A stretch of 64,000 nt of DNA, taken from the NCBI RefSeq assembly GCF_964065165.1, contig NZ_OZ061550.1, positions 28,111-92,110 on the forward strand, in the 5' to 3' direction. The position numbers and the translations under genes are program-made. This stretch comes from Levilactobacillus yonginensis. GTDB lineage: Bacteria > Bacillota > Bacilli > Lactobacillales > Lactobacillaceae. Positions 1 through 8,589 of the stretch are shown piece by piece. Position 1 is the first letter of the stretch. Each line of letters begins with the position of its first letter. The notes under the pieces are model-generated. The model had not been told where the DNA came from. It did not search any database and saw only the letters and a list, made by a program, of their open reading frames with translations.

Positions 1-819
1 ACCCGGTTTGTTGGTATCAGCCGAAATTGAGCCCTGAGCTAAGATGCCCGTTAATAATTCAACCACTAAGGAATTACCAAATCCCTTATAGTTGGAATTT
101 TGTTCAAGTAAGCCACCAAGGGTTAGGACTCCGCCGCCAGGCTCATCTTCCGTGAAGGCAACTTTGGCCAAATTGTATTCCACTTTTTGCGCATCGGTGA
201 CCACGTGTCGTTGGTCATCAACCGCCCAGTCGCCGGGAATGGGTTGATTGTTTTTGGCGAGCACTTGAATCTTTCCACTGGAAACAATCGAGGTCGCCCC
301 ATCGAAGACAAAGGGATGGGGGTCAGCCGGGAAAGTAAAGGCGAAGGCATTGGAACCCAAGAAGGCCTCAGTCGCGTTGGTTGGAACAACTAATGGGCGC
401 GTGTTGGTCAAGGCAATCCCAATTAATCCTTGCTTAGCGGCTAAGCGGGCATAGTAGCCGGCCGTTCCGAAATGATTGGAGTTGCGGATAACAGCCAGCG
501 AAATCCCCAATTTCTTGGTTTTGTCGATTAAGCTGTTCATTGCAAATGCTGAGGCAATCTGACCCATGTTTTTATTGGCATCGATCAGTAGGCTGGTCGG
601 CGTTTCCTTTAGGACTTTCACTTTGTTTTTGGGTTCAATAATGTGTTCTTTGATCATGCTGGTGTACCAAGCCAACCGTTGAATCCCATGGGACGAAATG
701 CCCCGTAAATCCGCATCAACTAATGTGTCGGCAAGTAGGGCGCCATCATGTTCTGAAAACCCGTCTGTTGCAAATACCTTTTCTAAAAATGTTTTTTCTG
801 CTGATGAACTTATTCTCAT
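1..819 (-). CDS. Ldh2-family malate/L-lactate dehydrogenase, 3' end outside the window
   Basis: Translating the minus strand from ATG 819 gives 273 codons without a stop, running off the left edge. The family is NAD(P)-dependent 2-hydroxyacid (malate, lactate, ureidoglycolate, sulfolactate) dehydrogenases that are unrelated to classical LDH/MDH. Seen: the N-terminal DLRGISSHGIQR motif (family SHG), the central NSNHFGTAGYYA segment, LTNTRP and the later DEPGGGVLTLGG segment; all are family hallmarks. The start has an AAGGGAG ribosome site. It is the first gene behind a T-box leader (842-1135), so it is probably controlled by an uncharged tRNA; a malate-oxaloacetate role feeding aspartate is inferred, not proven. 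Substrate cannot be fixed from sequence. Confidence 0.88.
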   Translation of the reverse strand, partial: MRISSSAEKTFLEKVFATDGFSEHDGALLADTLVDADLRGISSHGIQRLAWYTSMIKEHIIEPKNKVKVLKETPTSLLIDANKNMGQIASAFAMNSLIDKTKKLGISLAVIRNSNHFGTAGYYARLAAKQGLIGIALTNTRPLVVPTNATEAFLGSNAFAFTFPADPHPFVFDGATSIVSSGKIQVLAKNNQPIPGDWAVDDQRHVVTDAQKVEYNLAKVAFTEDEPGGGVLTLGGLLEQNSNYKGFGNSLVVELLTGILAQGSISADTNKPG

Positions 820-841
820 CAGATCCGCTCCCTTTCAAATG

Positions 842-1135
842 AAGATTGATTTTCATTAGACGCAAAAAATCCCTGAACAAAAATAATTGTCCAGGGACGA
901 ATTTAGTCGTAATGCCACCCAAAGTTTGTGATTCAACTTACGCTGAATCACCTCAAAAATACAATCAAAAAGATCATATTCTGGGGGATATCGACCCCTC
1001 AACGTGTCTAAAGCTTTCACTTTCGACAAGACTCCGAGCTCATCTTCACCGATTGGTTTAGCCTGCATTTTCAGCATTCAGCAGTCTCTGTTTGGTAAGC
1101 CAACCAGTTACTCTTCTCATTAACGTCTCATGTTT
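842..1135 (-). promoter_or_regulatory. T-box (tRNA-sensing) leader of the Ldh2-family dehydrogenase
   Basis: Read on the minus strand the leader has the T-box parts in order: AATGAGAAGAGTAAC (1107-1121), an AGAGAC box (1084-1089), a Stem I region ending GGTGAAGATGAGCTCGGAG (1032-1050), the T-box bulge GGGTGGCATTACGAC (906-920) and an intrinsic terminator CCCTGGAC...GTTCAGGG plus T6 (864-898). The specifier is read as GAU (Asp, 1042-1044) or AUG (Met, 1041-1043). The bulge UGGC would pair with GCCA, implying a G discriminator, which fits tRNA-Asp better than tRNA-Met. The leader is cut at its 5' end by an IS30-type element at 1140. The architecture is clear; the specifier choice is inference. 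Confidence 0.82.
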
Positions 1136-1139
1136 AATT

Positions 1140-2182
1140 GGTAGATTGCAAATTTAATCCGAATTTTTGGACAAATTTGTCAGCATAACCTGATACGGTG
1201 TTTGCCAGTCGAGTATTTTAAGCGGTCGCTGGTTAATTTGGAGTAACGTCGTCGTTAAATTTTGAGCACTAATGTGCTCAAAACGAGTCCCTTTAGGATA
1301 AAAATAACGTAAATTCCGATTAAAGCGTTCATTACTACCACGTTCAGCTGGCGTATAAGCATGGCAGTAATAGGTCTTAATACCATATTGTGATTCAAGT
1401 GATACTAGCCCACTAAACTCAGTGCCACGGTCCACAGTAAAGCTGTGCACCGGACCATTAAAAGTGGTTAGGAACTTAGTTAGTGCTTCATTAACAGTCG
1501 CTGTCGTCCGATCTTTTAACCGGTATGCCCAAAGGAACCGTGATTTGCGATCGATTAAAGTTAATAAAACTGCCTTACTATGCCCACGAGGACCAACGAC
1601 TGTATCTAGTTCAAAATCGCCGATGCGATTACGTTGATTAATCATCATGGGACGCTGTTCAATTGATCGCCCCAAAGATTGATTATATTTGGATCGTTGG
1701 TCAACGTTACGCCGTTGGCGTACGCCATGTTCAGGTAGATCATTCAAGGAGAAACCAATTCTCCCCTGATTTAGCCAATTATAAATAGATTTAGTAGCTA
1801 GTTTAAATTCGTGAGCAATCATTCCTGGTGACCAGCTTAGACGTAAATGGTTGAGAATTTTTTGCTTTAACTCATCGCTCAGCTTAGTTTTCCGACCACA
1901 TCGTGATCGCTTGTATTCGGCATCTGTTTGTGCTAATTCAGCCTGATAAGATTGACATCGAGATAATTCATAAGAAATTGTTGACGGTGATCGGTTCAGC
2001 CGAACGCCCATTTGGATATTGGACAGCCCTAGTTCACAAAAGGTTTCGATTTTAATTCGTTCGGAATAGGTTATACTAGACAAAAGATCAGCTCCTAAAA
2101 GATGGGTTTGTGGTAAACACCATTTTAAAGGAAGCTGATCTTTTTTGTCCGAACAGCGTTCGGATTAATTTTACAATCTACC
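1140..2182 (-). mobile_element. IS30-family element, type A (1043 bp), with AATT target duplication
   Basis: Imperfect terminal repeats GGTAGATTGCAAATTTAATC (1140) and GGTAGATTGTAAAATTAATC (read inward from 2182) bound a single transposase gene. AATT flanks both ends (1136-1139 and 2183-2186), so this is a clean insertion. The inner left end carries an AAGATCAGCT.../...AGCTGATCTT inverted repeat around the transposase start. Size and one-gene layout match ISLpl1-type IS30 elements of lactobacilli (from memory, not searched). Essentially the same element lies at 45887-46929 and 53899-54941; a diverged copy is at 24718-25758, an interrupted one at 38520-40753 and a remnant at 21805-22024. Confidence 0.9.
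1154..2083 (-). CDS. IS30-family transposase (type A, 309 aa)
   Basis: N-terminal HTH segment (SNIQMGVRLNRSPSTISYEL) followed by a DDE integrase core: FELDTVVG (first Asp), TVDRGTEFSG (second Asp) and ERGSNERFNRNLR (Glu). Full length with no stops, so probably active. The TTG start follows AGGAG. It is transcribed toward the T-box leader, so read-through could supply transcription to the dehydrogenase. Confidence 0.93.
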   Translation of the reverse strand: MSSITYSERIKIETFCELGLSNIQMGVRLNRSPSTISYELSRCQSYQAELAQTDAEYKRSRCGRKTKLSDELKQKILNHLRLSWSPGMIAHEFKLATKSIYNWLNQGRIGFSLNDLPEHGVRQRRNVDQRSKYNQSLGRSIEQRPMMINQRNRIGDFELDTVVGPRGHSKAVLLTLIDRKSRFLWAYRLKDRTTATVNEALTKFLTTFNGPVHSFTVDRGTEFSGLVSLESQYGIKTYYCHAYTPAERGSNERFNRNLRYFYPKGTRFEHISAQNLTTTLLQINQRPLKILDWQTPYQVMLTNLSKNSD

Positions 2183-2187
2183 AATTA

Positions 2188-2216
2188 AAGATACCAGAAA
2201 AAATCCTGCATGGCAA
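2188..2216 (-). promoter_or_regulatory. Candidate original promoter of the T-box/dehydrogenase unit
   Basis: On the minus strand TTGCCA (2211-2216) and TATCTT (2188-2193) are separated by 17 bases. The expected start point falls at the IS30 target site (AATT, 2183-2186). Removing the IS would place this promoter directly before the T-box leader. Inference from spacing only. Confidence 0.45.
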
Positions 2217-2356
2217 TTAAAACCCGTTTTTTACGGTTTCCTTCGGTGGCAAAAGTTGCACGGTGGATTATTTTATCATAAAATGAATGAACGTGAAAAA
2301 ATCTGTATTTTTATGAAAATTATTATCAAATTGGATTAAAGGAAAGTTGAGGTCAT

Positions 2357-3697
2357 ATGGAAAATCAGCAACTTGCCCGTAAACTAAAACGCCGTCACGT
2401 GCAGATGATTGCGCTTGGTGGCGCGATTGGAACCGGGCTCTTTTTAGGATCCGGTTCAGCAATCAAACAGGCGGGGCCGTCGATCTTGTTGGCTTATGCC
2501 ATTGGCGGTTTCTTCTGTTACTTGATGATGCGAGCACTGGGCGAGCTATTATTGTCGGATACGCGCTTACATTCGTTTCTAGAATTCATTAATCGATATT
2601 TAGGTAAACGTTTCGAGTTTGCCATTGGGTGGACCTATTGGCTCTGCTGGATCAGTTTAGCTATGGCTGACTTGACTGCGAGTGGTATCTACATTCGTTA
2701 CTGGTTTCCGTGGATCCCGCAGTGGGTGACACCCTTAATAATTATTTTGATTTTATTAGTATTCAATATGCTCTCCGTCAGTGCGTTTGGCGAACTAGAA
2801 TATTGGTTTTCGATGATTAAAGTGGTGGCTATCATTGCTTTGATCGTGACGGGGGCTATCTTGATTGGTTCATCGGCCCATGTCGGTGGGCAAACGGTCT
2901 CGGTGACAAATTTGGTCAGTCACGGAGGCTTCTTCCCAACAGGTGTCCAGGGCTTCTTGATGTCGTTTTCGCTCGTTATCTTTGCGTTTACGGGCATCGA
3001 AATGGTTGGAATTACAGCTGGGGAAGCCGAAAACCCAGAAAAAGAATTACCACGGGCCATCAATAGCTTACCTATTCGAATCTCATTCTTCTACGTGGGC
3101 GCTTTATTCGTGATCATGGCAATTTATCCTTGGGATCAGATCACGACCAGTCAGTCACCCTTTGTGCAAGTTTTCAGCGACGTTGGGATCAAAGCCGCGG
3201 CCAGCATTATCAACTTCGTGGTTTTGACCGCGGCGCTCTCGGCTTGTAATAGTGCCATCTTCAGTACGAGTCGAACACTATTTACACTTGCGCACGGTGA
3301 CAACGCGCCGAAATGGATGGGAAAGGTCAATCGTTACAACGTTCCCGCCCGCTCATTGTTATTCTCATCATTGATCTTACTGGTGATCGTGGCGTTGAAT
3401 TACGTGATTCCAAGTACCGTCTTCACGTTGATCTCTAACGTGGCAACGACCAACTTCATCATTGTTTGGTGTGCCTTGTTGGTGTGCCATTACGTTTACA
3501 AACGAACCACTGACAGTACGCATAATCCGTTTAAACTGCCACTGTTCCCTGTTTCCAACATCGCGACCTTGGCCTTCTTTATCGCGGTGACGGTCGTCTT
3601 GTGCTTTGATCAAGTCAACCGTTGGGCAGTCATCGGTTCAGTCGTTTGGTTCGTCATTTTATTAGTCATCGAACGAAGTATGCATCGCACCGTTTAA
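2357..3697 (+). CDS. Amino-acid permease, APC superfamily (AAT type)
   Basis: A 446-residue protein with about 12 hydrophobic segments. It opens with KRRHVQMIALGGAIGTGLFLGSG, the TM1 signature of the amino-acid transporter family (LysP/GabP/ProY type), and has the TM6-TM7 segment FAFTGIEMVGITAGEAENPE. It is a proton-coupled amino-acid importer of the cytoplasmic membrane by family knowledge; substrate is not predictable. ATG is preceded by GAGGT. It lies divergent to the T-box-controlled dehydrogenase, which makes an amino-acid related role plausible. Confidence 0.92.
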   Translation: MENQQLARKLKRRHVQMIALGGAIGTGLFLGSGSAIKQAGPSILLAYAIGGFFCYLMMRALGELLLSDTRLHSFLEFINRYLGKRFEFAIGWTYWLCWISLAMADLTASGIYIRYWFPWIPQWVTPLIIILILLVFNMLSVSAFGELEYWFSMIKVVAIIALIVTGAILIGSSAHVGGQTVSVTNLVSHGGFFPTGVQGFLMSFSLVIFAFTGIEMVGITAGEAENPEKELPRAINSLPIRISFFYVGALFVIMAIYPWDQITTSQSPFVQVFSDVGIKAAASIINFVVLTAALSACNSAIFSTSRTLFTLAHGDNAPKWMGKVNRYNVPARSLLFSSLILLVIVALNYVIPSTVFTLISNVATTNFIIVWCALLVCHYVYKRTTDSTHNPFKLPLFPVSNIATLAFFIAVTVVLCFDQVNRWAVIGSVVWFVILLVIERSMHRTV

Positions 3698-3784
3698 AAA
3701 CGATAATTGTAATCACTGGTCATCAGTCTTGGTAAAACCAATTAGTTTACCAGCTAATGGCCGGCGATTTTTGTGGAAGTTTGT

Positions 3785-4697
3785 CAAATGGTGTTGAAGG
3801 ATAGTTTCTATCCTTTGGAGATCTCCTCGTGTGGGAGATCTTTTTTGTTGTTTTATTAGTTGCGGCGTTTAATCTGGTGTGTTGTCTGAATATCGTACTT
3901 GAAGGCATAACAAATAAGCCTACCATCGTGACGTTATTGTGGTAGATAATCTAGGCAATCAGCTGGTAGACGCGTGTGAACATATTGGCCTGATTGGAGA
4001 AGCCATAACAAGCACGTTTGAGCTCCTTGATCTTACGGTTGATGCCCTCTATCGGTCCGTTAGAGTAGGACGATTTGGCGGCGTTAATTACGCCATTAAG
4101 ATTCTTTCGTAGGGTATGCATGGCCGTATCTAGGGGCGTGCCGTTAGGCTGATAGTTAGTGATGATATTCTTGAGTTCATCAGCGTGACGCCCCATCAAA
4201 GCATCGTGGAGATCGATGTAGGTTTCATAAGCTGTTTTGAAGGCCGGAAACGTATCGGTTCCAATATCAATAGCGTTCTGTTCGGTCGAGTACTCATTCA
4301 GGCCGAAGAGGTAGCGGCTCTTTTGTGCGTCAGGGTTGGCCTTGTGGAATAGGCGCCATAGTGATTTCAGTACTTTATATTCCCGCGAATGCTTGTCGAG
4401 TTGCTTTAAACATTGAGTGCGAATGGTATCCATCGTCCGGCCCATTAATTGAATAATGTGGAACCGATCAATAATGAGTTCGGCGTTAGGGAATAGTTCG
4501 TGCACGAATGCCTGATAGGAGGCGTTCATGTCCATGATGACGCGTTGAACCGCGGCCCGTTCTGCGGTGCTGTACGGACTAAGAAAGAACTGTTTGATGG
4601 TTCTATTAAGGCGGTCGCTAAGTACTTTAACGGGTCTAGAATTTTTAGTGTTGGAAAGTATTTCCATTCCAAAAGTACTAGGCCCTAATTTAAAAAG
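3785..4697 (-). mobile_element. ISL3-family element, 3' portion (truncated)
   Basis: The left part carries TTTGTCAAATGGTGTTGAAG, similar to the ISL3-type end at 13240-13260, then a hairpin with T-run (AGATCTCC/GGGAGATCT, about 3820-3846). The element is cut at about 4697, where IS3-type sequence begins. No transposase N-terminus remains. Confidence 0.75.
3951..4697 (-). pseudogene. ISL3-family transposase, C-terminal fragment
   Basis: The minus frame encodes VQRVIMDMNASYQAFVHELF, IIDRFHIIQL and the C-terminal SNGPIEGINRKIKELKRACYG, all diagnostic of the DDE_Tnp_ISL3 domain. The N-terminal zinc-finger and HTH part is missing. The open frame continues a few residues into the neighbouring IS3 sequence; those residues do not belong to the family. 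Confidence 0.88.
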
Positions 4698-5335
4698 CCA
4701 TTGATAATGGATCAAAAACGGCCAATAGGGTATATTCAAACGAAGCGTAATGGCTGGTGTTACTTATCAACCATCATGGATCTGCACTCAAGACGAATTA
4801 TCGGCTATTCATTCTCAAAAAAGATGGATATTGATTTAGTCTTAAAGACCCTGGAAAGCGCGGTTAAAAATCGAACCATTACTGGGGACCTGATTATCCA
4901 CACAGACTTAGGATCACAGTACACCAGCGATGATTACAACCAACGGTTAACAGAACTACATATCCGCCACTCTTACAGCCGTAAGGGGTGTCCATACGAT
5001 AATGCACCAATGGAATCTTTTCATGCTTCCCTCAAAAAGGAATGTGTTTATCCAGTGCCGGTCTTTGAGAATTATGAAACTGCCGCTGCTGTCCTTTTTG
5101 AATATGTGCATGCTTTCTACAATAGGAAGAGAATTCATAGTTCACTGGGCTACCAGACCCCCTTACAAGTTGAAATCGCAACACTTACGAGCCAAATGGC
5201 CGCCTGATTTAATGCTTTCCAGGGTTCAAATAAGTTATTAATCGCGATTAATGATTTATTTGAGCTGTGGAAGGTAAACGCGGTTCTGAATGTCTCTTAA
5301 AATCTGTCTCAAATATTGACTTCAATCCACAATCA
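4698..5335 (+). mobile_element. IS3-family element, 3' portion
   Basis: Holds the C-terminal part of OrfB and then a noncoding end with TCTGTCTCAAATATTGACTT at about 5307-5330, an IS150-like terminal repeat. OrfA and the left end are gone. The left junction is directly on the ISL3 remnant, showing one relic was joined to another. Confidence 0.75.
4701..5207 (+). pseudogene. IS3-family OrfB transposase fragment (rve domain)
   Basis: Seen: TIMDLHSRRIIGYS, HTDLGSQYTSDDYN and the C-terminal YNRKRIHSSLGYQTP, i.e. the second half of a retroviral-type integrase core of IS3/IS150 OrfB. About the first 100 residues, including the first catalytic Asp, are missing. Confidence 0.88.
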
Positions 5336-5380
5336 TATAATTAAAAGCACTACGATAATAATATCACGGAGGAATTGTGG

Positions 5381-5710
5381 ATGAATTTAAAAGATCATGA
5401 AAATTGGTTAGTAGACTTTTACAAACAACGAGATTGGTATAAGTACACTCCTCCAGTTAGGCTAAATTATTTGACCGAAGAGGTTGGTGAACTGTCAAGA
5501 GCAATCCGTTCAATTGAATTCGGTCGCGATCATCCAGGTGAGCGCAAGCTATCAACCTATGAAAAGTTTGATAACTTAAACGAAGAACTTGCAGACGTCA
5601 TTGACCAAGTACTGATAATTTGTAGTCAATACGACATTGACCCCACATCCTTAATGGAATATAGCGAGCGGAAGCTAAATAAACGTTTCGAATCAAATCA
5701 AGGTGCTTAA
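5381..5710 (+). CDS. MazG-like nucleotide pyrophosphohydrolase (all-alpha NTP-PPase)
   Basis: 109 residues from ATG 5381, chosen because GGAGG (5368-5372) lies 8 bases upstream; a TTG six bases earlier sits too close. Seen: LTEEVGELSRAI followed by NEELADVIDQVLII, the EExxE...ExxD metal-binding pattern of MazG-type enzymes, which hydrolyse (d)NTPs to the monophosphate. Its length fits a single MazG domain. Stand-alone between IS debris and the baeRF-like gene. Substrate unknown. Confidence 0.82.
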   Translation: MNLKDHENWLVDFYKQRDWYKYTPPVRLNYLTEEVGELSRAIRSIEFGRDHPGERKLSTYEKFDNLNEELADVIDQVLIICSQYDIDPTSLMEYSERKLNKRFESNQGA

Positions 5711-5806
5711 TGGAAAGTTGCTACGGTAGGCATCAGACTCATTTGACCCTCCCTACTCACTTTTTTGTTATAATAAAGTTATACAAACAAAGGGAGCGTG
5801 ACATAA

Positions 5807-6865
5807 ATGACAAAACTAATTACACTGAAAAATTTGCCGAAGACACTGACTCCGAATGAAGATGTACTCACCTTGAGTATTAATTTAAATAAATTAAAAT
5901 ACCAACAAGATGAGCGTCTGCACTTAAAGAGTGCGCTTACAGAAATTAAAAAATATTCTATGGAACACCCTGAATTAAACTATAAAGAGCTTGAACGTCA
6001 GGTAGACAACTTGATTGATCAGAACCTACCATACCAAGGGATAACGTTATTCATTCAAGGTAATACTTTAGAGTTGTTCGTTTTACCACGGACAACTGTT
6101 GACGAAGTAAAGTTAACAATTAGCAAATCTCCCGACTTACTATCTATTTTACGTGAGCAACCAAACAAGATGTATTACTTGTTAGCGTTAGAGGGAACAT
6201 CATTCAGACTATTCAAAATTGTTGATAAAACAGTTGCACCCGTGAAATTAGATGCAGACGCCCCAACCGACCTAGTGGAAACATTAGGATCAGAAAAACG
6301 TGGTGGTGAACTTAACTTTATTGGTCAAGGTGGTTCAACAACTTTCCATGGCCACAATGAAACAAGCAAGGAAAAACAGATTGATTTAGAGCGTTACTAC
6401 CGCGAAATCAATAAGTATCTGGTTGAAACTATTGACTTAACTGTTCCAATCGTCTTAATGGGATTACCTAAAAATCTGGCATTATTCAAACGAATTTCAG
6501 AAAAGCTGTCTCTATCTGAAATTCAAATTAGCAAATCCCCAACGGACTTAACAAATGCCCAAATTGAAAAGACCACTAGCAACGAAATCAGTGAACAAGA
6601 GGTTGAAACAATCACTGACGATGTTGCTGCCATTAATAACAAGCGGGTATTAACTGACACAGCTGAAATTGACCAAGCAATTGATACAAACCAACTAAAC
6701 AAGCTGATTGTTAACGTTGGTAACCTATCCAATAGCGTCGATGACCACCTATACAATGACATCAACCGAATTATCTCTCGTGCCTTAAAGATTAACAGTC
6801 AGGTGGTTGTTCTTAAACAAGAAGAACCACAATCACCAGCCTTATTGGAAGCAACAACTTATTAA
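5807..6865 (+). CDS. baeRF-like protein (archaeo-eukaryotic release-factor fold, bacterial)
   Basis: 352 residues, soluble, no signal peptide. The segment FIGQGGSTTFHGHNETSKEK followed by IDLERYYREINKYL (residues about 170-205) is typical of bacterial proteins of the eRF1/Pelota-like baeRF superfamily, thought to act on ribosomes or RNA; no member of this subgroup has a role known to me. It has its own ribosome site (AAGGGAG) and a TATAAT at 5770-5775, and is closed by a strong terminator (6869-6917), so it is a single-gene unit. Function assignment is by family resemblance. Confidence 0.65.
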   Translation: MTKLITLKNLPKTLTPNEDVLTLSINLNKLKYQQDERLHLKSALTEIKKYSMEHPELNYKELERQVDNLIDQNLPYQGITLFIQGNTLELFVLPRTTVDEVKLTISKSPDLLSILREQPNKMYYLLALEGTSFRLFKIVDKTVAPVKLDADAPTDLVETLGSEKRGGELNFIGQGGSTTFHGHNETSKEKQIDLERYYREINKYLVETIDLTVPIVLMGLPKNLALFKRISEKLSLSEIQISKSPTDLTNAQIEKTTSNEISEQEVETITDDVAAINNKRVLTDTAEIDQAIDTNQLNKLIVNVGNLSNSVDDHLYNDINRIISRALKINSQVVVLKQEEPQSPALLEATTY

Positions 6866-6868
6866 TCA

Positions 6869-6917
6869 AAAAGCTCACAGAGCACGCCTAAACGGGGCTG
6901 TTCTGTGAGCTTTTTGA
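6869..6917 (+). terminator. Intrinsic terminator of the baeRF-like gene
   Basis: AAAAGCTCACAGA and TCTGTGAGCTTTTT form a long stem with an inner GC-rich part, followed by T5. It starts four bases after the stop codon. Confidence 0.9.
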
Positions 6918-6980
6918 TGACTTGCGAAAACCACCAAAAAATAATAAACTAAGGGTCTATTATTTTTTGGAGAGTCGATA

Positions 6981-7274
6981 ATGAAAAAGCTGATATTTTC
7001 AATCTGGGCAATTGCCCTGTTAATCATCGCAGGTACCCTAACTGTACTCGCAAGTAAAACAAATTCCGACACTCAGTCTAACCAACAATTAGCACCCCAA
7101 ACTCAAACCAAGCTAATCAATATCGCAGATAAAGCATTAACAAAACGCGAGGCAAAGCAAACTCGAATCGTCTATGTTGGCAAAGTAGTCAGACATCACC
7201 AGAAGTTCTATTTACTTGCTGGGATCAAACGCCAGACTGGTAAACGTGTCTCAACAAAACCAGATTCAATTTGA
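6981..7274 (+). CDS. Small secreted or membrane-anchored protein, unknown function
   Basis: 97 residues. MKK plus a hydrophobic stretch (residues 4-24) forms a signal peptide or single anchor; the remainder is polar and basic. ATG follows GGAGAG at good spacing. No family recognised. The next 50 bases lead into an IS5-type element at 7326, but the gene has its own stop, so it may be intact. Confidence 0.55.
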   Translation: MKKLIFSIWAIALLIIAGTLTVLASKTNSDTQSNQQLAPQTQTKLINIADKALTKREAKQTRIVYVGKVVRHHQKFYLLAGIKRQTGKRVSTKPDSI

Positions 7275-7333
7275 AATTTCTTTATCAACGAAAGTTTTAA
7301 TCCTAAAGGCGGTCAGGGAGTCTTAGAAGCTGT

Positions 7334-7822
7334 CTAAAATCTCTTAAGTAATAGTGCTAAAAACGCTAAAACGACCATTTGCAGACTGGTGGTTAATTGA
7401 CGCTCACAATTTTTCCAAAGTCGCCGACAATTCTCTAGCCAACTAAAAGATCGTTCGACTACCCAACGTTGGGGCATGACTTCGAATCGATGCAACTCAT
7501 TGCGCTTCGCAACCTGCACGGTTGCGTTTAAATTACTGGCTACATCGAGCTGAAAATTAACGCCTGAATAACCACCATCAACCATCATGGTTCGAACCAA
7601 TTTAAACTGCTCTAAATTAAGGGTAACGAGTGCAATCGCCCCGTCACGATCAGTGATGTTAGCCCGGGTAATATGGATAGCTTGCGGGAATCCATTAATG
7701 TCGACGGCTAAGTGCCGTTTAATCCCCGAGATTTTCTTACCAGCGTCGTAACCTTTGTTTTCAGCAGTAGCGGTGTTTTTGACGCTCTGAGCGTCAACGA
7801 TAATAAAGGAAGTTAAAGCTGA
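7334..7822 (-). CDS. IS5-family transposase, OrfB (DDE domain)
   Basis: The frame overlapping the end of OrfA encodes DAQSVKNTATAENKGYDAGK, ISGIKRHLAVDINGFP, MMVDGGYSGVNFQ and the C-terminal RWVVERSFSWLENCRRLWKN, the DDE_Tnp_1 core. No ATG is needed at its start if it is made as an OrfAB frameshift product; the upstream limit given is approximate. Confidence 0.85.
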   Translation of the reverse strand, partial: SALTSFIIVDAQSVKNTATAENKGYDAGKKISGIKRHLAVDINGFPQAIHITRANITDRDGAIALVTLNLEQFKLVRTMMVDGGYSGVNFQLDVASNLNATVQVAKRNELHRFEVMPQRWVVERSFSWLENCRRLWKNCERQLTTSLQMVVLAFLALLLKRF

Positions 7823-8121
7823 ACGTCCTTGGTAAGTTCGCCGAGCAATGACAATTTTTTTAAAACTTGTTCCAATAAAGAATCAGCCGTAGGCTCAGCT
7901 TTAGTTGACCAAATTTTGTAATAGTTGTAAACTGACCGCCATTCTGGGAAATCACCGGGGACTTGACGCCATTGGCAACCGGTTTTCAAGACATATAGGA
8001 CCGCACAGAAGACCTCGTAGAGGTCATATTTTCGAGGCTTAGTTCGCTTACGAAAATTTTCTAAAGCTGGTCGAATTAATTCAAATTGTTGCCGAGTAAT
8101 ATTGCTGGGATAATTTTTCAT
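7813..8121 (-). CDS. IS5-family transposase, OrfA
   Basis: 102 residues with RKRTKPRKYDLYEVFCAVLY and GCQWRQVPGDFPEWRSVYNYY, the DUF4096 N-terminal domain of IS5/IS427 transposases. It runs into OrfB in another frame near 7813. Confidence 0.88.
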   Translation of the reverse strand: MKNYPSNITRQQFELIRPALENFRKRTKPRKYDLYEVFCAVLYVLKTGCQWRQVPGDFPEWRSVYNYYKIWSTKAEPTADSLLEQVLKKLSLLGELTKDVQL

Positions 8122-8180
8122 AGCTTAAACTCGCTTTTTACATAGAAGTATATCAAAAATCATAGATCTTGGACAGCTTC

Positions 8181-8510
8181 TAAGGTTCATCATAGAAAAG
8201 AAGAATTACACCAGCCTCAAACAAGAAATCAATGATGTTTTGGTCGCTGCTAGTTTGGATTCCTTGGACCTGATAATATACCTACGGTGTCTTTTTAGCT
8301 CGGTTATGTATCCAGCATGATTTATAGCTGGAGAAAACGATCCAGATATTTAAAATAGATAAAGAAAATTCAGAAATCACTTTTAAAGTTGGCGGTGTCT
8401 GTGTTTCGAATAAGTAACTAAATGTGACAACTTATCGTTACTTGAATATTTTTGATTAGTTTGCTAGCATATAAGAAGTATTATTAAAACATGAATAAAT
8501 AAATCAGTTG
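8181..8510. other. Intergenic stretch without recognisable gene
   Basis: About 330 bases between the IS5 element and the antiporter leader. I see no open frame of note and no repeat shared with the rest of the window. TTGAAT...TAGCAT near 8445-8475 could be a promoter for the downstream leader, but its match is weak. Confidence 0.4.
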
Positions 8511-8571
8511 ACGTAAGCTCAAGGTGTTCTCTTTCAGGGGTGTGTAAGAGGTATCTGGGTTTACGTTTTTT
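8511..8571 (+). promoter_or_regulatory. Structured leader ending in a terminator, before the Na+/H+ antiporter (riboswitch-like)
   Basis: ACGTAAGCTC (8511-8520) pairs with GGGTTTACGT (8557-8566) over 10 bp including two G-U pairs. An inner 5-bp helix CTCTT/AAGAG (8529-8533 with 8546-8550) has a G-rich loop. T6 follows immediately (8566-8571) and the ribosome site GAGGAGG starts eight bases later. This is the layout of an attenuator or riboswitch expression platform. I could not match it to a known class; cation sensing would be a guess from the gene it precedes. Confidence 0.5.
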
Positions 8572-8589
8572 GTATGAGGAGGTTTTTGT

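Larger units (their letters stand above)
7326..8180 (-). mobile_element. IS5-family (IS427-like) element
   Basis: Ends GAAGCTGTCTAAAATC (7326) and GAAGCTGTCCAAGATC (inward from 8180) are inverted repeats. Two overlapping frames on the minus strand encode the transposase, expected to be joined by programmed frameshifting. Relatives in this window: 23060-23937 (same layout) and the fragment 13837-14222. Confidence 0.85.

Noticed and set aside
846..1077. Open frames of about 70 codons on both strands
   Set aside because: They lie wholly in the T-box leader, whose RNA landmarks explain the sequence; no ribosome sites.
8511..8571. Fluoride (crcB) riboswitch before the antiporter-CLC pair
   Set aside because: The conserved fluoride-aptamer segments are not visible and the CLC protein has the chloride motif GSGIP, not the fluoride-type filter.
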